This document shows positions 18,001-33,029 of a stretch of DNA of 64,000 bases, one piece after another (position 1 is the stretch's first letter; each line of letters starts with the position of its first letter). Both the position numbers and the translations under genes were made by a program. This DNA is from Baylisascaris procyonis. Lineage: Eukaryota > Nematoda > Chromadorea > Rhabditida > Ascarididae. Below the pieces are notes generated by a model, which was given only the letters and a program-made list of their open reading frames with translations, was not told the origin of the DNA and did not search any database. The DNA lies in assembly GCA_037389465.1 (NCBI GenBank), contig JAZARR010000250.1:1054001-1118000 (forward strand), in the 5' to 3' direction.

Positions 18001-19512
18001 TCACAAGTCGATATTTGGATGAAAGAGCTTGCAGAAATCAATGAAGCTCGAACTAATCTAGACGTAAGAATTCCGCTTTTTCTTTCCTTTCTTTCGTCAA
18101 AAAAAATCCATCAAGACCGGAAGAAGATGCAAAATTTGGTTTTCACTTCAGTCATAATTCCTCTCATACATTGGGATGTCTCTATTATACAACAGAAACG
18201 ATCGTCGAGTCGATTTGACCACTCTAATCTTGATCATCGGATTTTGACCATCGGCTACTATCGATAGACGATCAGGCTTTTTTGATGATAAAAAATGGTG
18301 GGATCGCTGAGCATCGCTCAGTCATCATTCGCCAAATGAAACAGCTAGGTGCATAGTGCAGTCATGACATTTGCTTGCCTTTTTTTGATGGAGGACGCAG
18401 ATTGGTGTTAGCAACCGTCCGCATTTGTTTTTCCTATTTAATTGCAAATATATTTTAAATGCTCTTCAACTGGTTATCACTGCAATTGTTTGTCATACCC
18501 CATCCGTTGTGTTGTTAGTTAGAATTATTAAATCATCTGAAATCCCGTCTATCCGGCTACCATTGATACTGTCCCGGTGTTCGACCTGAAAAACAAAAAG
18601 ACTGATGTCTCTTAGGTCTGATCGTTTCGTGTTCATTCTTAAATCAATGTCTATACCGTTTCCTTTTTTTTTTAAATACTTTTTCTTAGTGAAGTAGCAA
18701 CAAAAGAAATGTCCGACTATTATAATGGAATAAATTTAATTTTCCATTTATATTTTCATATTTTTGCGTAGTCTCTATATTTTCATTTGCAATTATCTTC
18801 AATAAAAATACATCTTTTTCTTTATATCTTTATTGAAATAATTGTGAGGAAGAATTTTTTCTAGCTATCTTATACGAACTTTTTTTTTATTTTGACATTT
18901 TTAATCAAATTTTTCGTTCGTATTGATCTCATTTCAAGGTTTAATGAATATCTTATAAATACATCATGAAATATCTCCAATAATGACTAATTCGTCACAA
19001 GTAAAATGCTAAATGCATCCGATATTTGCTCTTGAATTAATCTCATGCAGGTGAATTTTCGAGTTAACTAAGGGACGCACATTCATCTGTAATTTTAGAG
19101 ATCGTCTAAATAATTTGCTAATGATTAAGAATTGTTTTTTATGAACTCATAATCAGTCATATAAGCAGGTCACACAAACTGTGTTATACTAATAAATACC
19201 CTCAGGACTTGAGCAGGCATAAAAATTTCATGTGCACAAATTTGCGCTAAAAAAATCCTTGCACGTTTGTGTATGTATATGTCTGTGTCTCTGTCTGTGT
19301 CTTTGGCTATGTCTGTGTCTGTAGGTATGTTTCAAAAATATGTGAATGCAACACGATTTTATCATATCTAGGTGGAGTTTATTCGACTACGTTCAAAGTT
19401 GCAACGAAGTGTGACGAATATTGAAGTAGCGAATATCGATTTTGATCGTATAGAACGCCTTCATCGAGATACATGGAAGAACTTTTTACATAAGAATGCA
19501 AGCCTTCCATAA
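15012..19512 (+). CDS. Small coiled-coil protein, 157 residues
   Basis: Family not recognised. Five exons: 15012-15041, 16492-16593, 17277-17367, 17954-18063 and 19372-19512 (stop TAA 19510-19512). Lengths 30 + 102 + 91 + 110 + 141 nt give 158 codons, and phases 0, 0, 1, 0 match at every junction. Donors are GTAAAT, GTGAGA, GTAACA and GTAAGA; two acceptors are TTTGCAG. After a short start (MAFIIKPKSK) the protein is almost wholly charged, helix-forming sequence with heptad-like spacing (for example ELQKEIEHVESQVDIWMKEL). It ends in a basic, Trp-containing tail (LHRDTWKNFLHKNASLP). It has no signal peptide or membrane segment, so it is probably a subunit of a cytosolic or nuclear coiled-coil complex. 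The first exon is the least certain: a longer upstream frame (14876-15041) shares its donor but has no ATG. Confidence 0.75.
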
Positions 19513-20109
19513 CGATAGTTCATAATTGATGTTGTTTGTCGTCGTTGTTTTTTGTGCTTCTTTCATTGTGCTTTATTCAAATAAACACTTAATGCCTTTA
19601 TTCCTAACACGAAAATATTTAGCAATAGTTCTTTTATGCAAATTTTATGTATATATGCAAATCTTATGTAAGATTCGCACCTTCATTCTCTATCATTTAC
19701 CCAGCGTCTGGATTTGGTCTGTACGTTTGAGCACTTAGTTAGCGTAATTTTAGGTGGACAATTTGTTGCTTAGATCCTGAAATTGAATTAATCGGTGATT
19801 TTGACGGTCTTATATTAAAAAATGCTGGTATGTTTCTTTGACATCGATGGAATTTTATAAGGGATTATAGAAGTAAGGACTGCAGAGTAATAAATTCAAA
19901 TCAGAGTTATTTTTTAATGGTATTTACGTTCAACAAACTATTATCGCTTTAAAGGAAGAGCGCATTGCATTGATCTGTTGCAAATACCGAAGGGATAAAA
20001 AGAGCTGATAGCACTAAAACGTTCAACTCTCAATGAAATTTATTATAGGCATATATAGAAGTAGCAAGTTTATAGATGATAGGGAGATAATGACCATTGA
20101 CCGGTATTT

Positions 20110-23100
20110 TTATAGATGATAAAGAGATAATGACCACTGACCAGTGTTTTCGCAGATTCCGTTACTCAACGCTGTACCCATTGGACAGGTGCAGTAATTG
20201 TTGACGCAAGTAGAGCCACCAGTACATTGCTGTGAATGTGCACAATACGCATTTGGCTCTATACGTGGAAAACAACGTCCGTTGATTAGCACTTCATTAG
20301 GCGCACAAATTGATATCTGAAAATCGTTTCGACAGTGAATTGGGTAATATAGAGCAAAGTTATTGGGAACATTCACATTAACAATGAACACATTTCATGG
20401 ATGGTATTATGGCAAGGCTCTCGGAATGAATTGATCGCTGGGCTTGATATCTCAAGAAATTGAGTTGAGGCTAAAGAGGCTAATTTAGGACTCGAGACGT
20501 TGAACTCTAGCTCAAGAAGGTGATATACAACGACAAAGAACGGAGCTGTAGGAAAACATAAAACTCACTGATGCAAAAGACAGATAATGTTTGCTGAAAA
20601 AAAGTTCAAATCTGTAGAGAAATTCGAGAGAATTTTAAAAACAAATTGAATTTTGAAAAACGAGATTTTTGGCAATAAATTTCAAATTTAATTTCGTCCA
20701 GTTTAAAGTTGTGGATAAGAAACGCTATCACCCCAAATAAACGCTCTAAAATGATATGAAATATCTGCGTGAAATGTTTATGTAAAGGTGTTTCTAAAAA
20801 ATTGCAATCGCCATATAACACAGTTTTAGACTAATCTTTTATCAATGAGCGCCAAAGCCAAACACGAAATAGGACTTACAATTTGTTGTTGCCTGCAAAT
20901 GTCGTTAACGTTCGTGAATCCAGTTGGACACCTGCAGAACTGACCAATGCAAGCAGAAAAGCCCATACATTGCGAGGAATATGTACAGAATTGACCGACT
21001 TGAACGAGCGGGAGACAGTTATTGTTGCTCGGGATAAGTACTGTCGAATACGGACATGTGGAGGTGGTTGCTGTGATGCAACCAGAACCAGTGAAAACGT
21101 TGCCTGGATTGCATTGACATGTGCTGATACCTTGCTGTGATACTAGCGTGCAGCTAGCTGACGCTAAAAAGGCACTATTAAGCTGATAATAACATTGACA
21201 TTGCGAAGTCAATTGCTTTGAAGCTTAACTGCATTGAAATACTTCGAAATATAATTGGTTGAAAAAATTTATTGAAAAGAGTATTTTAAAGCAACTAATC
21301 CATGAATTTTTATAGGGTCGCTGCTGCCTTATTTTCCTGGACTACTTCGAATGTTGAAAAAAAAAATAAAGCAGAAAAAGAGGACTCCTTGTGAGAAAAA
21401 AGGGAAGATCGAAGGTCCACTCTTTAAAAGTGAACCACCTTCAAAAAGATGCATCTATGATGGGAGATCGATTAAAAAATTTTTGAATAAAAAGACGAAC
21501 CAATGCACTGCACATTTGCCGTACACTTCATTCCAATGGATACCCTATCGAGGCATTGTCCATTGTCAAGAACTTGATAAGGTTGACATTGAGTATTAGG
21601 AACGCATCGTCCATTCGCATTGACCATTCCGGATGGACATATACATCGATTTTGTGTACACAACGAACCACCTTCACATTGTTCATTATAGAGACAGAAT
21701 TCATTGATTTGGGCCTGAACGTATCACCATCTCTATCATGAGAACATGAATTTTCGCATGCATTAATGTTAGCTTGCTAAATTTTCATTTTTATGCCTAA
21801 TTTTTTTCTATTTTCTTTCACTTTTAAATATTTTTAACCATCACTGATAGATTGTTTGACATAGACTCAAGTCTCTTTCTTCGAAATGAAACATTTCATC
21901 ATTCATAAGTAACATGATTTTCGCATATTAGCTAACTATCTTTTGAATAAGAGTTAGAATAAAACTATTTGATAAATTCAAATTTAAAAAATTTATTCCA
22001 CAATCAGCATAAAGGTCATCCGAAAAAAATTTTACGCTCATAAGGAAATTGCCAAAAAAAAATTTCAATGGCACTAACTTTTTAAAAATTTTCGTATGAT
22101 TTTTTCACTCTTATCGGACATTAAGTCCTATTTGCTAATTAATATAGCGTTATTCGAAATGAAAAAAAAAACCACATATAGCATAAAACCTTTTGATAGC
22201 ATTGTCCATTAATTAAAACTTGATTGTTCGAGCATGTATTGTCATTTCCGATGCAACGATCGCCTTGTTGTTGTGTATTTGATGGGCAAATACAGACATT
22301 ATTTACGCAGGTAGATCCTCCAAGACATTGTTGTACGAGTTGACAGGTTTGTCCTATTTGTGATGTATTATAGCATCGATTATCGATTTGAATTTGATTG
22401 ATTCCACATAAATTCCCATCGAGGGAACATCGATTCCCTTGAACGGTACTACCCGATGGGCAATTACAAGAGTTGTTCATACATGTTGATCCACCTTGAC
22501 ATTGCTCATTATACATACAATATTGACCAATATATGCTCTACTATAGCAATAGCCATTGATAAACACCTAAATATGCAAATGATTTGAGAGTTATTCGTT
22601 ATTGCGCTGCAAAAGGAGTCATTTTTCCACTTTAGAAAAACGATACTATCAACATTCATTCAATTCATAAATTTTTTTTTTTTTGAAATTACGAAAAATG
22701 AAAAATGAAAAATTTTCATGAAAATTTCCACGGAAATAAATCATTCAAGTTATGCAAATCATATCTCTAAAGTAATTAGCCTCATTCACCTCTGTATTTC
22801 TGCATTGTGATAATGGTGGAGTGGTAAAAATTTGAATACAATATCCTGTCACATTCGTATAACCATATGTACATTCGCAAATACCTGCAAAAAGATACTG
22901 CTGCTAAAAATACGGCGAGTTATCAGAGATGAATGCTATTAAACAACTCTGACAAAAAAATGGATTTACCAATAAAATTTTTTTTTATATTTCTTGAACA
23001 ACAAATTATGCGGTATATAAGAAAAGCTTTTCTACTTCCTTAACGAAATAAACAAAAAAAGTAAAAATATAAAAGAGAGCTAAGTTCAGCTAAAATCTAA

Positions 23101-26100
23101 CAAGAATAAATCATATATCAATAAGACGTTCAAATATAAATGAAATCGATGTTGAATCTATGCATTTTTGATGGTTCTTTTTTTCTAAAGTAAGTGATCA
23201 ATGAAGTAGCTTGAACTTCCTCCCAGATAAATGAAGCAATTGATGAACCTGCAGAACACGTTGATGATCCGAGACATTGAAGATTATAGCTACACGTATT
23301 TCCGAGAGGTACAAACTTCAAACATTGCCCATTGATTTCGAGTTGTGTTGCATTGCAATTAGTCGACTGTGGAACTGATACACAATACCTGCATATTACA
23401 ATATATTAATACCACTACATTAAAGCAACGAATAGCTTCTTCTGATGGAAATAAAATCCAACTGGTTATGCGAAATGCTATCTATAAATATTATTTCGAC
23501 TAAATTTTGCATTAAAAAACAATAAACATTTAAAGTTTGACGTAGGTTTTTCCCCTTATTTCCGGTTGATAGAGGCAATATTGGTCGGTAAATCTCTGCT
23601 ATCGATTAGTTGAGCCGGCAAATAACAGGTGCATTGAAAACTTCAGGGGAATTTTGCGAAACCAGCAGCATGCAATTTTAATGAGGATAACGCATGGTTT
23701 AGCTTTTCAAAAAGTTTAGTGCATAGCTTCTGATATAATCGTTGAATAAAAGAGTGTTTCCATGGAACAAGCCTATTTTTTCAATCGCCCAATGCATGAA
23801 AAAAGTTTCTTCAAAGAGTAAAAAATTTTGCAAAATTTCAATGGGCATATTTCGTTAATATTGAAAAAAAATTCCTACTTTATTTTTAAAAACTTTTAAA
23901 TAATACCTATCAATAAGCCTCATTCCAATAGGGCATACACATAAGCCATCTAAACATGATGATCTATCAAGACATTGCTGTGTATAGTTGCAAATATCGC
24001 CTGGCGCTATTCGGTTCATACAAGTTCCATTCACCTGTAAACAAAAATGTTTGCATTTCTTAGATCATAATACAATCAATAGAAGAGATAATATGCTATT
24101 AAGTCATATATCTAGCGATATTCATCTCTGATTTATTCGTCTCAATTTCTTTTCTCCATTCCGTTGCCCTTCCTTTCATTTCCGCAATTTTTTTCACTTA
24201 TATGATTCACGAATTATAGAGGTTTACCTATCGTTTAGCTCGCTTTATTGGTTGTAACTTTGGTTAATTGGACTTTGTCATTCCTTCTCATCCTATGATC
24301 TCTCATCGTTTTAAATTTTTTCCCGCAAGAACGATTCTCATTGTTTTTCTACAGAAAATGTATGTCTGCATTTCTTCCGGTAGACAATAAAACTAAGAAA
24401 AAGCAATCAAACAGTAGCCAATTTAATTAATTAACGTAGTTAAAGCGTACTAATATAAAGGGGAAAATTCTATTTAAAAAGTTGAATTTCTTTTAAATTA
24501 TTGATTTCAACTATACAAATGCATCAAAAAAATACTTTTCCGAAACTCTTACCAAAACTTCTTCATCGCTGCAAATATTACTTTCTGTTCGTCGACAATT
24601 TCCACTGACTTCCTGAAATATTCGTATATTTGCAAAAATATATATTATATTTATTATTATATTTTTCTTATATTTATATTTGTATTCGTAATTTATAATT
24701 ATTTCTCAAAATAAAGAGCAATATTAGCTGATGCAAATTTTTTTGTTGTCCGTTTAGAATTCATAGTAAATAATTTTTATAACATTATTTTTTACAGTAA
24801 AATTTTCAACATTTTCTGAATAAAGTTTAATAATATTTCGAGTTTTTGAGAGTAACATTACTTATAGCCTTCTTCAACTAACTATTCATGGATAATAATG
24901 CAAAAAAACGGCGAAATTCTTTAAAAATTATGAAGTATTCAAATCACTGCTCAGATATGGCGCAATAATATCACGAAAAAAAACGACAGATATTTGATAT
25001 ACTGATAATCCTTTCCTCTGTTTTATTTTAGAATAAAAGATAAGTGATATTCATAGAAAAAAATTCCCCTTAGGCGAGTAAAAACTCGTTTTTTTGGGAA
25101 TATTCGATTGAACTTACACGGAGATGACTAGTTTCACGCAGCTGAATTCAACAATAAAAAATATTTTTAAAATTGGTCCTTAAAAAAATGTGCCAACATC
25201 GCCCAAAAAAACTTCAATTATGATTTTTTTTTTCAAATTGCAAATAAAAAATTGCGACAAAAATGCTAAAATTCAATACCTGTGTTCCATATGGACATTG
25301 ACATAATGCCGCATATGTGCATTCAGATCCACCTAAACATTGATCACTCACTAGACAATAATCGCCAATACGTACTCGTCGATAACAACGACCATTCAAT
25401 TCCACCTAAAATTTGATCGCAAGTATGCAAAATTTTTGCGAGAAATGCGAAAGAAAAATTCACTTTTATTCAAGGATCAAGCGGCTTTGATAATTATGCA
25501 AATTTATGAGGTAACGCTAAAGATCACTGTGTCGGAAATATTTAAATAATTTTCAAACGTAGTCAAACAAAGAGAAATGCCGAATAGATAAGCAAATTGA
25601 ACATGTATATCGTCCTTTTGATATGCAGCTATTTCAGTGTTCTTCATTTATTTTCTAATTAAAAAAAAAAAAGAATAAAAAGCGTTTTTAACTTTCATCA
25701 ATACGGCTATTTTCCATCGCAAGAATGAACGATACGACAGAAAGGAATTTGAATATTCACTGAATCGAAGTTTTTTCAATAAAATAAATATTAAAAGCGA
25801 TGAAATCAATAAAAAAATGATAGAAATATTTTCAAAAAAAAAGACCTGATTTTCATCACATTTACTATTGAGAACACAATAGCCATTATAAAGAGTCGTC
25901 TCGTACGGACAAGAGCAATAACCATTTATACATGTGGATCCACCAAGGCATTGCTCATTACGTTGGCAATTACCGCCCGGTCTTTGTACATTTACGCATC
26001 GACCGTTTATTTCTATCTTAATATACGCTTTATTATATGCAAAAATCTTGGCACTTGATGAGATTTGAGTGGCTAATTTTCTTCGCCCACTGGTCAGTCG

Positions 26101-29100
26101 GATAGATGAATGACCAAAAATCCATAGATAGGTTCTGACCATCAACCATATCGGCTCAGATCGTTTATAATTTGCAAGACATGCACAAAATTAGGCACAA
26201 ATTTAAAAGATTCTATCATATATATCGATAATGTGAAAATGACTCGAGAAAATAAAAGCTACGTCTAGTGGTTTAATAAAGCTGCTGAAAACAGCTAAAA
26301 ATTCCACAGTAGAATAGAGGTGCATTGATGCAAAGTGTTGCACATAATACAATAAGACGTATTAAAAGATGAGGAAAATTTGCGTAAATTTGAGATGGTC
26401 GAGAAGGGAAGTGGAATTTTCACTCTCTCCCTCCCCCCCCCCTCCCTCTCTCCCTTTTTCTCTCTCTCTCATTCGATTGTAGAGCAATGGAAAAAAGTTT
26501 CTCACTAATATATTTGCGAATTTTAGATGTGGCTCTATTTTTAATTAAATGATATTATATTACAAATATTTATGTATGGAATTGAATATTTTTGCGCTTA
26601 AATTTTCGCTGCTAATTCTTATTATATAGTTTGAATGATAACGATAAATACGAACTGAGGTCGCTTCATTGCAATGATCTGTGAAAGAAAGTTTTCTACA
26701 GTATCCGTTTAGATTATTCATCCCTTCTGGACAAATACAGTATGAATTGGAGCATGACGATCCATCAAGGCATTGAATGCTTCCTTGGCATTGTTGTCCA
26801 GGTGCAACTCGTCCCATACAAATTCCATTCACTAATACTTGCTCATTAGAGCAATTTATTGGAGTTATACTAGCAGAACGACATCTGAAAATATATTTCA
26901 ACTTTTCTACTATGAATGATTATAAAATATCTTTCAGAATCTCTTTCATCAGAAAGTATTCAATCCAATTTACAACGTTTAAAGCTATCGGTTTATTTGT
27001 ACGATTAGATCGTCAAATAAGATAGAAAATTCAAAGCTTTCTGCTCATAAAATATCGTTGATGTAGTAGAATTTATCCGCGAGGTCAATAATACTATCAT
27101 TAAACTAGCATATGTGGTCATCTGTGAGTTTACATTCTAATCGATGACCATTACAATTTTTTAATAAAAGTTCTATCTTTCATGTAGCACTTGAAAGCTA
27201 TCGAAAGTATTATAATAAGAGTAATGGCTATCAAAGAAATGCACTCAACACATACAGTTGACCAGCTTGAGTTGTTCCTGGTGGACATGTGCATCGACGA
27301 TTGATACATAATGATTGACCAACGCATTGTGCATTGATTTGACAATTTTGTCCAATTCTCGAAAGTGTATAACACTGACCTTGGACGAGAATCTGATTGC
27401 TAGCACAGTTACCATTTACTTCAACACAATAGCCTCTACTGTTATTGCTTGATCCTGAAATACTCTACGATAGATTCTCAAAATAATCATCGAAAATTTA
27501 TTTCTTTTTGTTTTTTATTTCCTTTTTTTTCAGTAAACATGGGGAACAACAATAATCTAATATGCGGAGATAGAAGAACATTTTTATAAAACATATAGAT
27601 TGGCTAATAGTGAAACGCTTATTGAATTAATATGAGTTATCATTGGATAACTGAAAGACCATGGTTCCATTCTTTGTTGAATCCTATATTCCTAACTCCA
27701 TTCCTTCCTCTCTATGATATTCCAAATGTTGAAAAGTATCGTTATTGGTTCAATATTCAAAATTGATCTTCCCTCAAACATTTATTTCCGAAAAATTTCA
27801 TTATTTCTTTTAGAATTTTTGTTCGATTTTTTTTTTACTTAAATACCATCATGGAGTAATTTTTGTAAGCGAAAAGAAACGAACATTATCAATTAAATCG
27901 AAAAGTGCAATTCGTTTAGAAGAGATGAGAGAATAAGCACTACAAGGTCTTGCCTAGTATTTCGAAAAATTAGGTCTGCGAAAAAAACTTTTTTTGAGCG
28001 TTTTGTTGAAATTGGAATCAACTCAGCCGAAATGTAACGCATTTATTGTTTAATATGACTACTAACATTTACCTTTCTTGGGTAACATTCCTCTATATTA
28101 GCAAGTATCAGTTGGTGTGACAATGAAATTATTACTGCTAAAGTATACAGTAATGATGATTCATATTTGCATAGTCAATAAGGTGTAGATTTATTGAAAT
28201 ATCGTCAAAATTAGAGAGTATATGTTCACCTGTTGGACAAACACAACGTTCGTTGAAGCATGATGAACCACCGACGCATTGATAGCTTGTCACACATGCC
28301 GCTTCTAGCTGTACTATATTGTAGCATCGCCCATTGAAATACACCTGAATAAGTAATAATAAATAAAACTAATAAATAACAAAATATTTGATACAAAATT
28401 TTTGATACTATTTATTGAAAAAGAAAACTATTTTTTTAAAACAATATTCTCGGGATAGTTGTTAAGTTTTGTATTATTCAAAAACTCTATTTTTTTAAAT
28501 GATAGTCGATCACCTGCAATCAAATATTGCGAATGAAATATTAAATATTACGGTCAATGATGTGCGATTTATGGAATTAAGAAATACTTGAATTTTTTTG
28601 GATATCAACGGTGAAGATTCAATGTTAATGAAATCACTCAAAAAGTTAATGCATTACATTTGAATTTAATGGAATGCCTATATTTAAATATTAATGGTAA
28701 GTAAGTAAAAAAATTAATAAAAAGAAAATAGATGATACTTGTTGTCCATTGGTGCAAAGACCATTATTAGGGATACATCTTCCATTCGTAATTATTTCAT
28801 TGCTTGAACACTGACATATACCCGTTAGACAGCTTTGACCTCCAGCGCATTCGAAATTCGTCATACACAAATCACCAAGACCTGATATTCAACATAAAAA
28901 TATTTTAAATCAAACAAGATTTTCGAATTGTTATTAAAATTTTACAAACTTATTATTGAGGAAATCGAATTTCATCCATTCATATATGTTGGAGACCTAA
29001 TTTTCTATGAATTTATTGCTATTTATTGACGTTTTTGCTAAAATTAATTCATCGTATTGCCTCTTTGCCCTTGGAAAAATTGTTTTTTTTTCCATAAGCC

Positions 29101-29201
29101 ATCGATAAGTATGCATAAAAATTAAACCACAGTCAAAATATACCATGTAATTCGATTACAGTGAATATGAGAAGAAGAGCAACACAAAATACGACTGTCA
29201 T
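20110..29201 (-). CDS. Secreted multi-EB-module cysteine-rich protein, 868 residues
   Basis: Fifteen exons in order: 29201-29144, 28881-28739, 28344-28230, 27454-27256, 26884-26656, 26016-25846, 25405-25280, 24612-24553, 24034-23907, 23388-23249, 22884-22790, 22567-22190, 21714-21501, 21223-20880, 20316-20110. The total is 2607 nt (869 codons with stop), and the phase agrees at all fourteen junctions. Exon 1 encodes a hydrophobic signal peptide ([18 protein letters not shown]). The rest is about fourteen EB modules (Pfam EB) with the pattern NGxC...G..C....QC.GGS.C....C.CP.G. No membrane segment or anchor is seen, so the product should be secreted and disulphide-rich. EB proteins are common in nematodes, sometimes linked with Kunitz domains (none here); their molecular role is poorly known. 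The exon 13/14 junction, the AAG acceptor of exon 6 and the GTTCGT donor of exon 5 are the weakest sites. A TTGACAG acceptor four to five bases before the ATG may be a trans-splice site. Confidence 0.9.
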
Positions 29202-31104
29202 CACGGCTGTCAATAACTACAGCTATTCAATTTCCGACTCGTAATAGACCATTTTATTCGATTTAGCGATAGTCTTGACTAACGATTTATTCATTGAATC
29301 AACAACATCATACTGTTCTGGTAGCTTTTTTTTTCGTTTGGAGCTGTTCTAAATAAAATTTACACAGCTGTCATTTGCAGTGTCGTCATTTTTACGACTG
29401 TCATATGAAGCTATCATTCAATAACCGCATATAAATATTTCCTATTTTTGCATTCGTTTATCTTCAACAAATCGATAAGATAATTGATCAAAAAAAAAAT
29501 TAAAATTAATTATACAATAAATTCAACGTTGATATTTGTGAAAATAATTGAAAACTATAAGCTTATGATGAATTATAACGATCACAATAAGAGATCATTA
29601 ACCCAATATATGGTTAAGACTACTTGCTTGAGAATTGGCCCCTCGACGCTTCCTCAACTCAACTGCTAATTGGCGATGCTCTTCTATCTTAGCTTATCGT
29701 TTGCAAAAATTTTTAGCTTTAGATCATAGCCAAGTGCGAAATCCTCACTCAACTCCGCCGAGGAAGACGGAACGACATAGATCTTTCTATTCCTTGTTCT
29801 GTTTTTTATTTTTTTATTTTTTTTTTTTTGACGTAGATCCCTCTATTTTGGTCCTTTTCGGTTGCGCAGGAAGGCAGCTAAGACCATGAAAATTCGAGTA
29901 CCAAAAACACCCCTAATACATCTGCAGATGAGCCTAAAAGACGTTGAAAGCCAGATACCTATACCCTTCACATGCTTTTGACTATATACTCGTTCAGCTT
30001 TTATTAAATGATATTTATCAACTAGAAAGCGGTTCATATTAAGCACCAAGTTGGATGCTCCAGTATTGTCGAAGGTTATCAACGACCTTTTCCGCAAATT
30101 CGACCTCTCTAATATTATGAGGAACCAATATTAATTCCTGTGATTATCAGACTATCATCCAAACAAGAAAAAACATTTTCTCGGGGATTTAATTTTACTA
30201 TCGCAATGCTTTTTTCAGAACGCTTACGCATAGATACTACTAATGCTTAATCCAACTCCTCCGTTAAAAAAAAGCATTCACCATTGTTACCTTTCGCATC
30301 CGAATATATGAAGAACAACAGGCGTATATAATGATTTCACAAATACGCTTACTATTTCCAAGTTATGAGCATTTCTACAGAAATGATGTATCAACTGCCC
30401 ATCGGCACTCTTTTAGAAAATACTTAACGCCGATTTTATAAAATTCGAAAATTCGCTTCATGATATATTTTTATTGAGGAATGTTTCAGTGAAAGCAGAA
30501 AATATAAGAGCGCTGTTTTGATTTCGCAAATCACCGAAATTACCGAATATTTGTATCATAAATTTTATCGATCTTATCCGAAAACGATGTTGGTGGTCTA
30601 TAACTATAATTAACCTGAATGTTGTATTTTTGCTGATTTATCGGGGCAGCAGGGGTGGGGTGGGGAGAGATGTGGATCGTTTCAATGTTTATTTTGTGAT
30701 TTTTTTTATCGTTTTGCTTCATTTGTAGCCTTTTAAATGAGTTTCACTACGTTTTCTTTATTCCTTCATTCAATGTCACAATATAATACAATTCAATGCG
30801 AATATAAAATTTTAAAATATTTTATATTTCTACTGCGACAATAAATTTTAATTTTTTAACGGCAACATTTATTCCCCTTAGTTTTTATTCCATTTCTTCC
30901 TTCTCTCCTCGAAGGAGTTCAATTATTAATCTCTTTTTTTTTTAATTTCCCCATCTCTTTCCTAAAATAGAAAATGTAAAAAATTCATTGCAACCTCTAA
31001 ATACAAAAGCTATTTGTTTTTCAATAAAAGTGCAAAGAGTTGGTTGTAAGCGAGAGGTTCTTGTAGTCAACGTCGAGTCCGTTGCCTTTATTAATATTGA
31101 TAGT
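29202..31104. other. Intergenic stretch with ambiguous coding-like minus-strand segments
   Basis: No gene can be assembled with confidence. On the minus strand between about 30640 and 29600 several short segments are open, with protein-like composition in different frames. One of about 24 codons lies between an ATTCAG acceptor near 30616 and a GTAATT donor near 30543. Others lie near 30400-30300, 30120-30030 and 29790-29610, the last ending at a stop in the 29610s. They could be short exons with introns of 45-80 nt, a frameshifted pseudogene, or chance. Poly-A/T runs occupy 29805-29830 and 30930-30945. Confidence 0.3.
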
Positions 31105-31390
31105 CTAATCTACACAACGTCGTGCAACGTAATCCACTGTGTTCTCTAAATGAGCCAGATCTGTAGCGGTTATATGATCAACTAGAAACAAAATCACTCC
31201 GGAGTCAACTTCATTCCCCAGGAAGGTTAGAATCATGGACCGGACACTTTCACTTCAAAGGCAGAGTCAGCAATAGTCCATCTCTTTTCTTCGCATGGAA
31301 ACAATTCAGTGCTTCAATTTCACATCGCATCGAACCTTTCTAATTCATCCATTTTGCCGGAATCCCATATCACCAATAGACGCGGCGATA
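31105..31390 (-). CDS. Possible 3' end of an unrecognised gene (two exons)
   Basis: Not recognised. A candidate exon 31390-31324 follows an ATCTTTAG acceptor and ends at a GTGAAA donor. A last exon 31252-31105 follows a TTTGAAG acceptor and ends with TAG at 31105-31107. The phases agree (2 nt + 21 codons + 2 nt, then 1 nt + 49 codons including the stop). The reading begins LLVIWDSGKMDELERFDA and closes with ENTVDYVARRCVD, a balanced composition unlike the Phe/Ile-rich chance frames around it. No upstream exon or start was found, and the splice sites are weak. It lies on the same strand as rps-14 and 0.5 kb downstream of it, so it could belong to a downstream gene in one transcription unit. 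Confidence 0.3.
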
Positions 31391-31896
31391 CTAAAGATTG
31401 GTGACAGAGACGTTTATATTGTACAATGTTGTGGATTAGTCCTCATCTATTGCAATTTCCGTGTTGTTTTCGATCGTATAGAATGCGCACAATCCAACAG
31501 AAATTATTTTCGACAACAAGGAGAAAAAACACAACACGAAGAGTTCATCGCCAAGAAAACTTCAGCTTCATTGTGCTATAACTAGCTTTCCACGAAACAC
31601 TCCTTTTCTCTTCCTTTGTTCTCCTCCTCCCCTCGTATCAGATACGCTAGGATCGCCTCTTATTAAAGTTTCCATCCTGAAAAACTTATAGAAATTAACT
31701 GATAAATATCGAAGAGTTTACTGTGAAACAAATCAAAACAGCTGAATATTTTATTCACTTGAAATCCACTCCATCACATTCAAACACCAAAAACAATGCC
31801 AATGCCATAACGTCAAACAACAACAAAAACGTATGGTGACCCCGGCTGGTGTTTACCCTTGAGCCCATACGCAGCAACTGCCAACGAAGAGCTGAT

Positions 31897-32947
<1,051 letters not shown>

Positions 32948-32975
32948 ATTACAAGCTTGTTTTCTCTAAATTACA

Positions 32976-32976
32976 C

Positions 32977-33029
<53 letters not shown>
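32976..33029. repeat. (TAA)n microsatellite beside rps-14
   Basis: About 18 perfect TAA units, then four AATC units. The tract lies about 30-80 nt upstream of the rps-14 start codon and immediately upstream of its presumed trans-splice acceptor, so it would sit in the outron or promoter. Confidence 0.95.
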
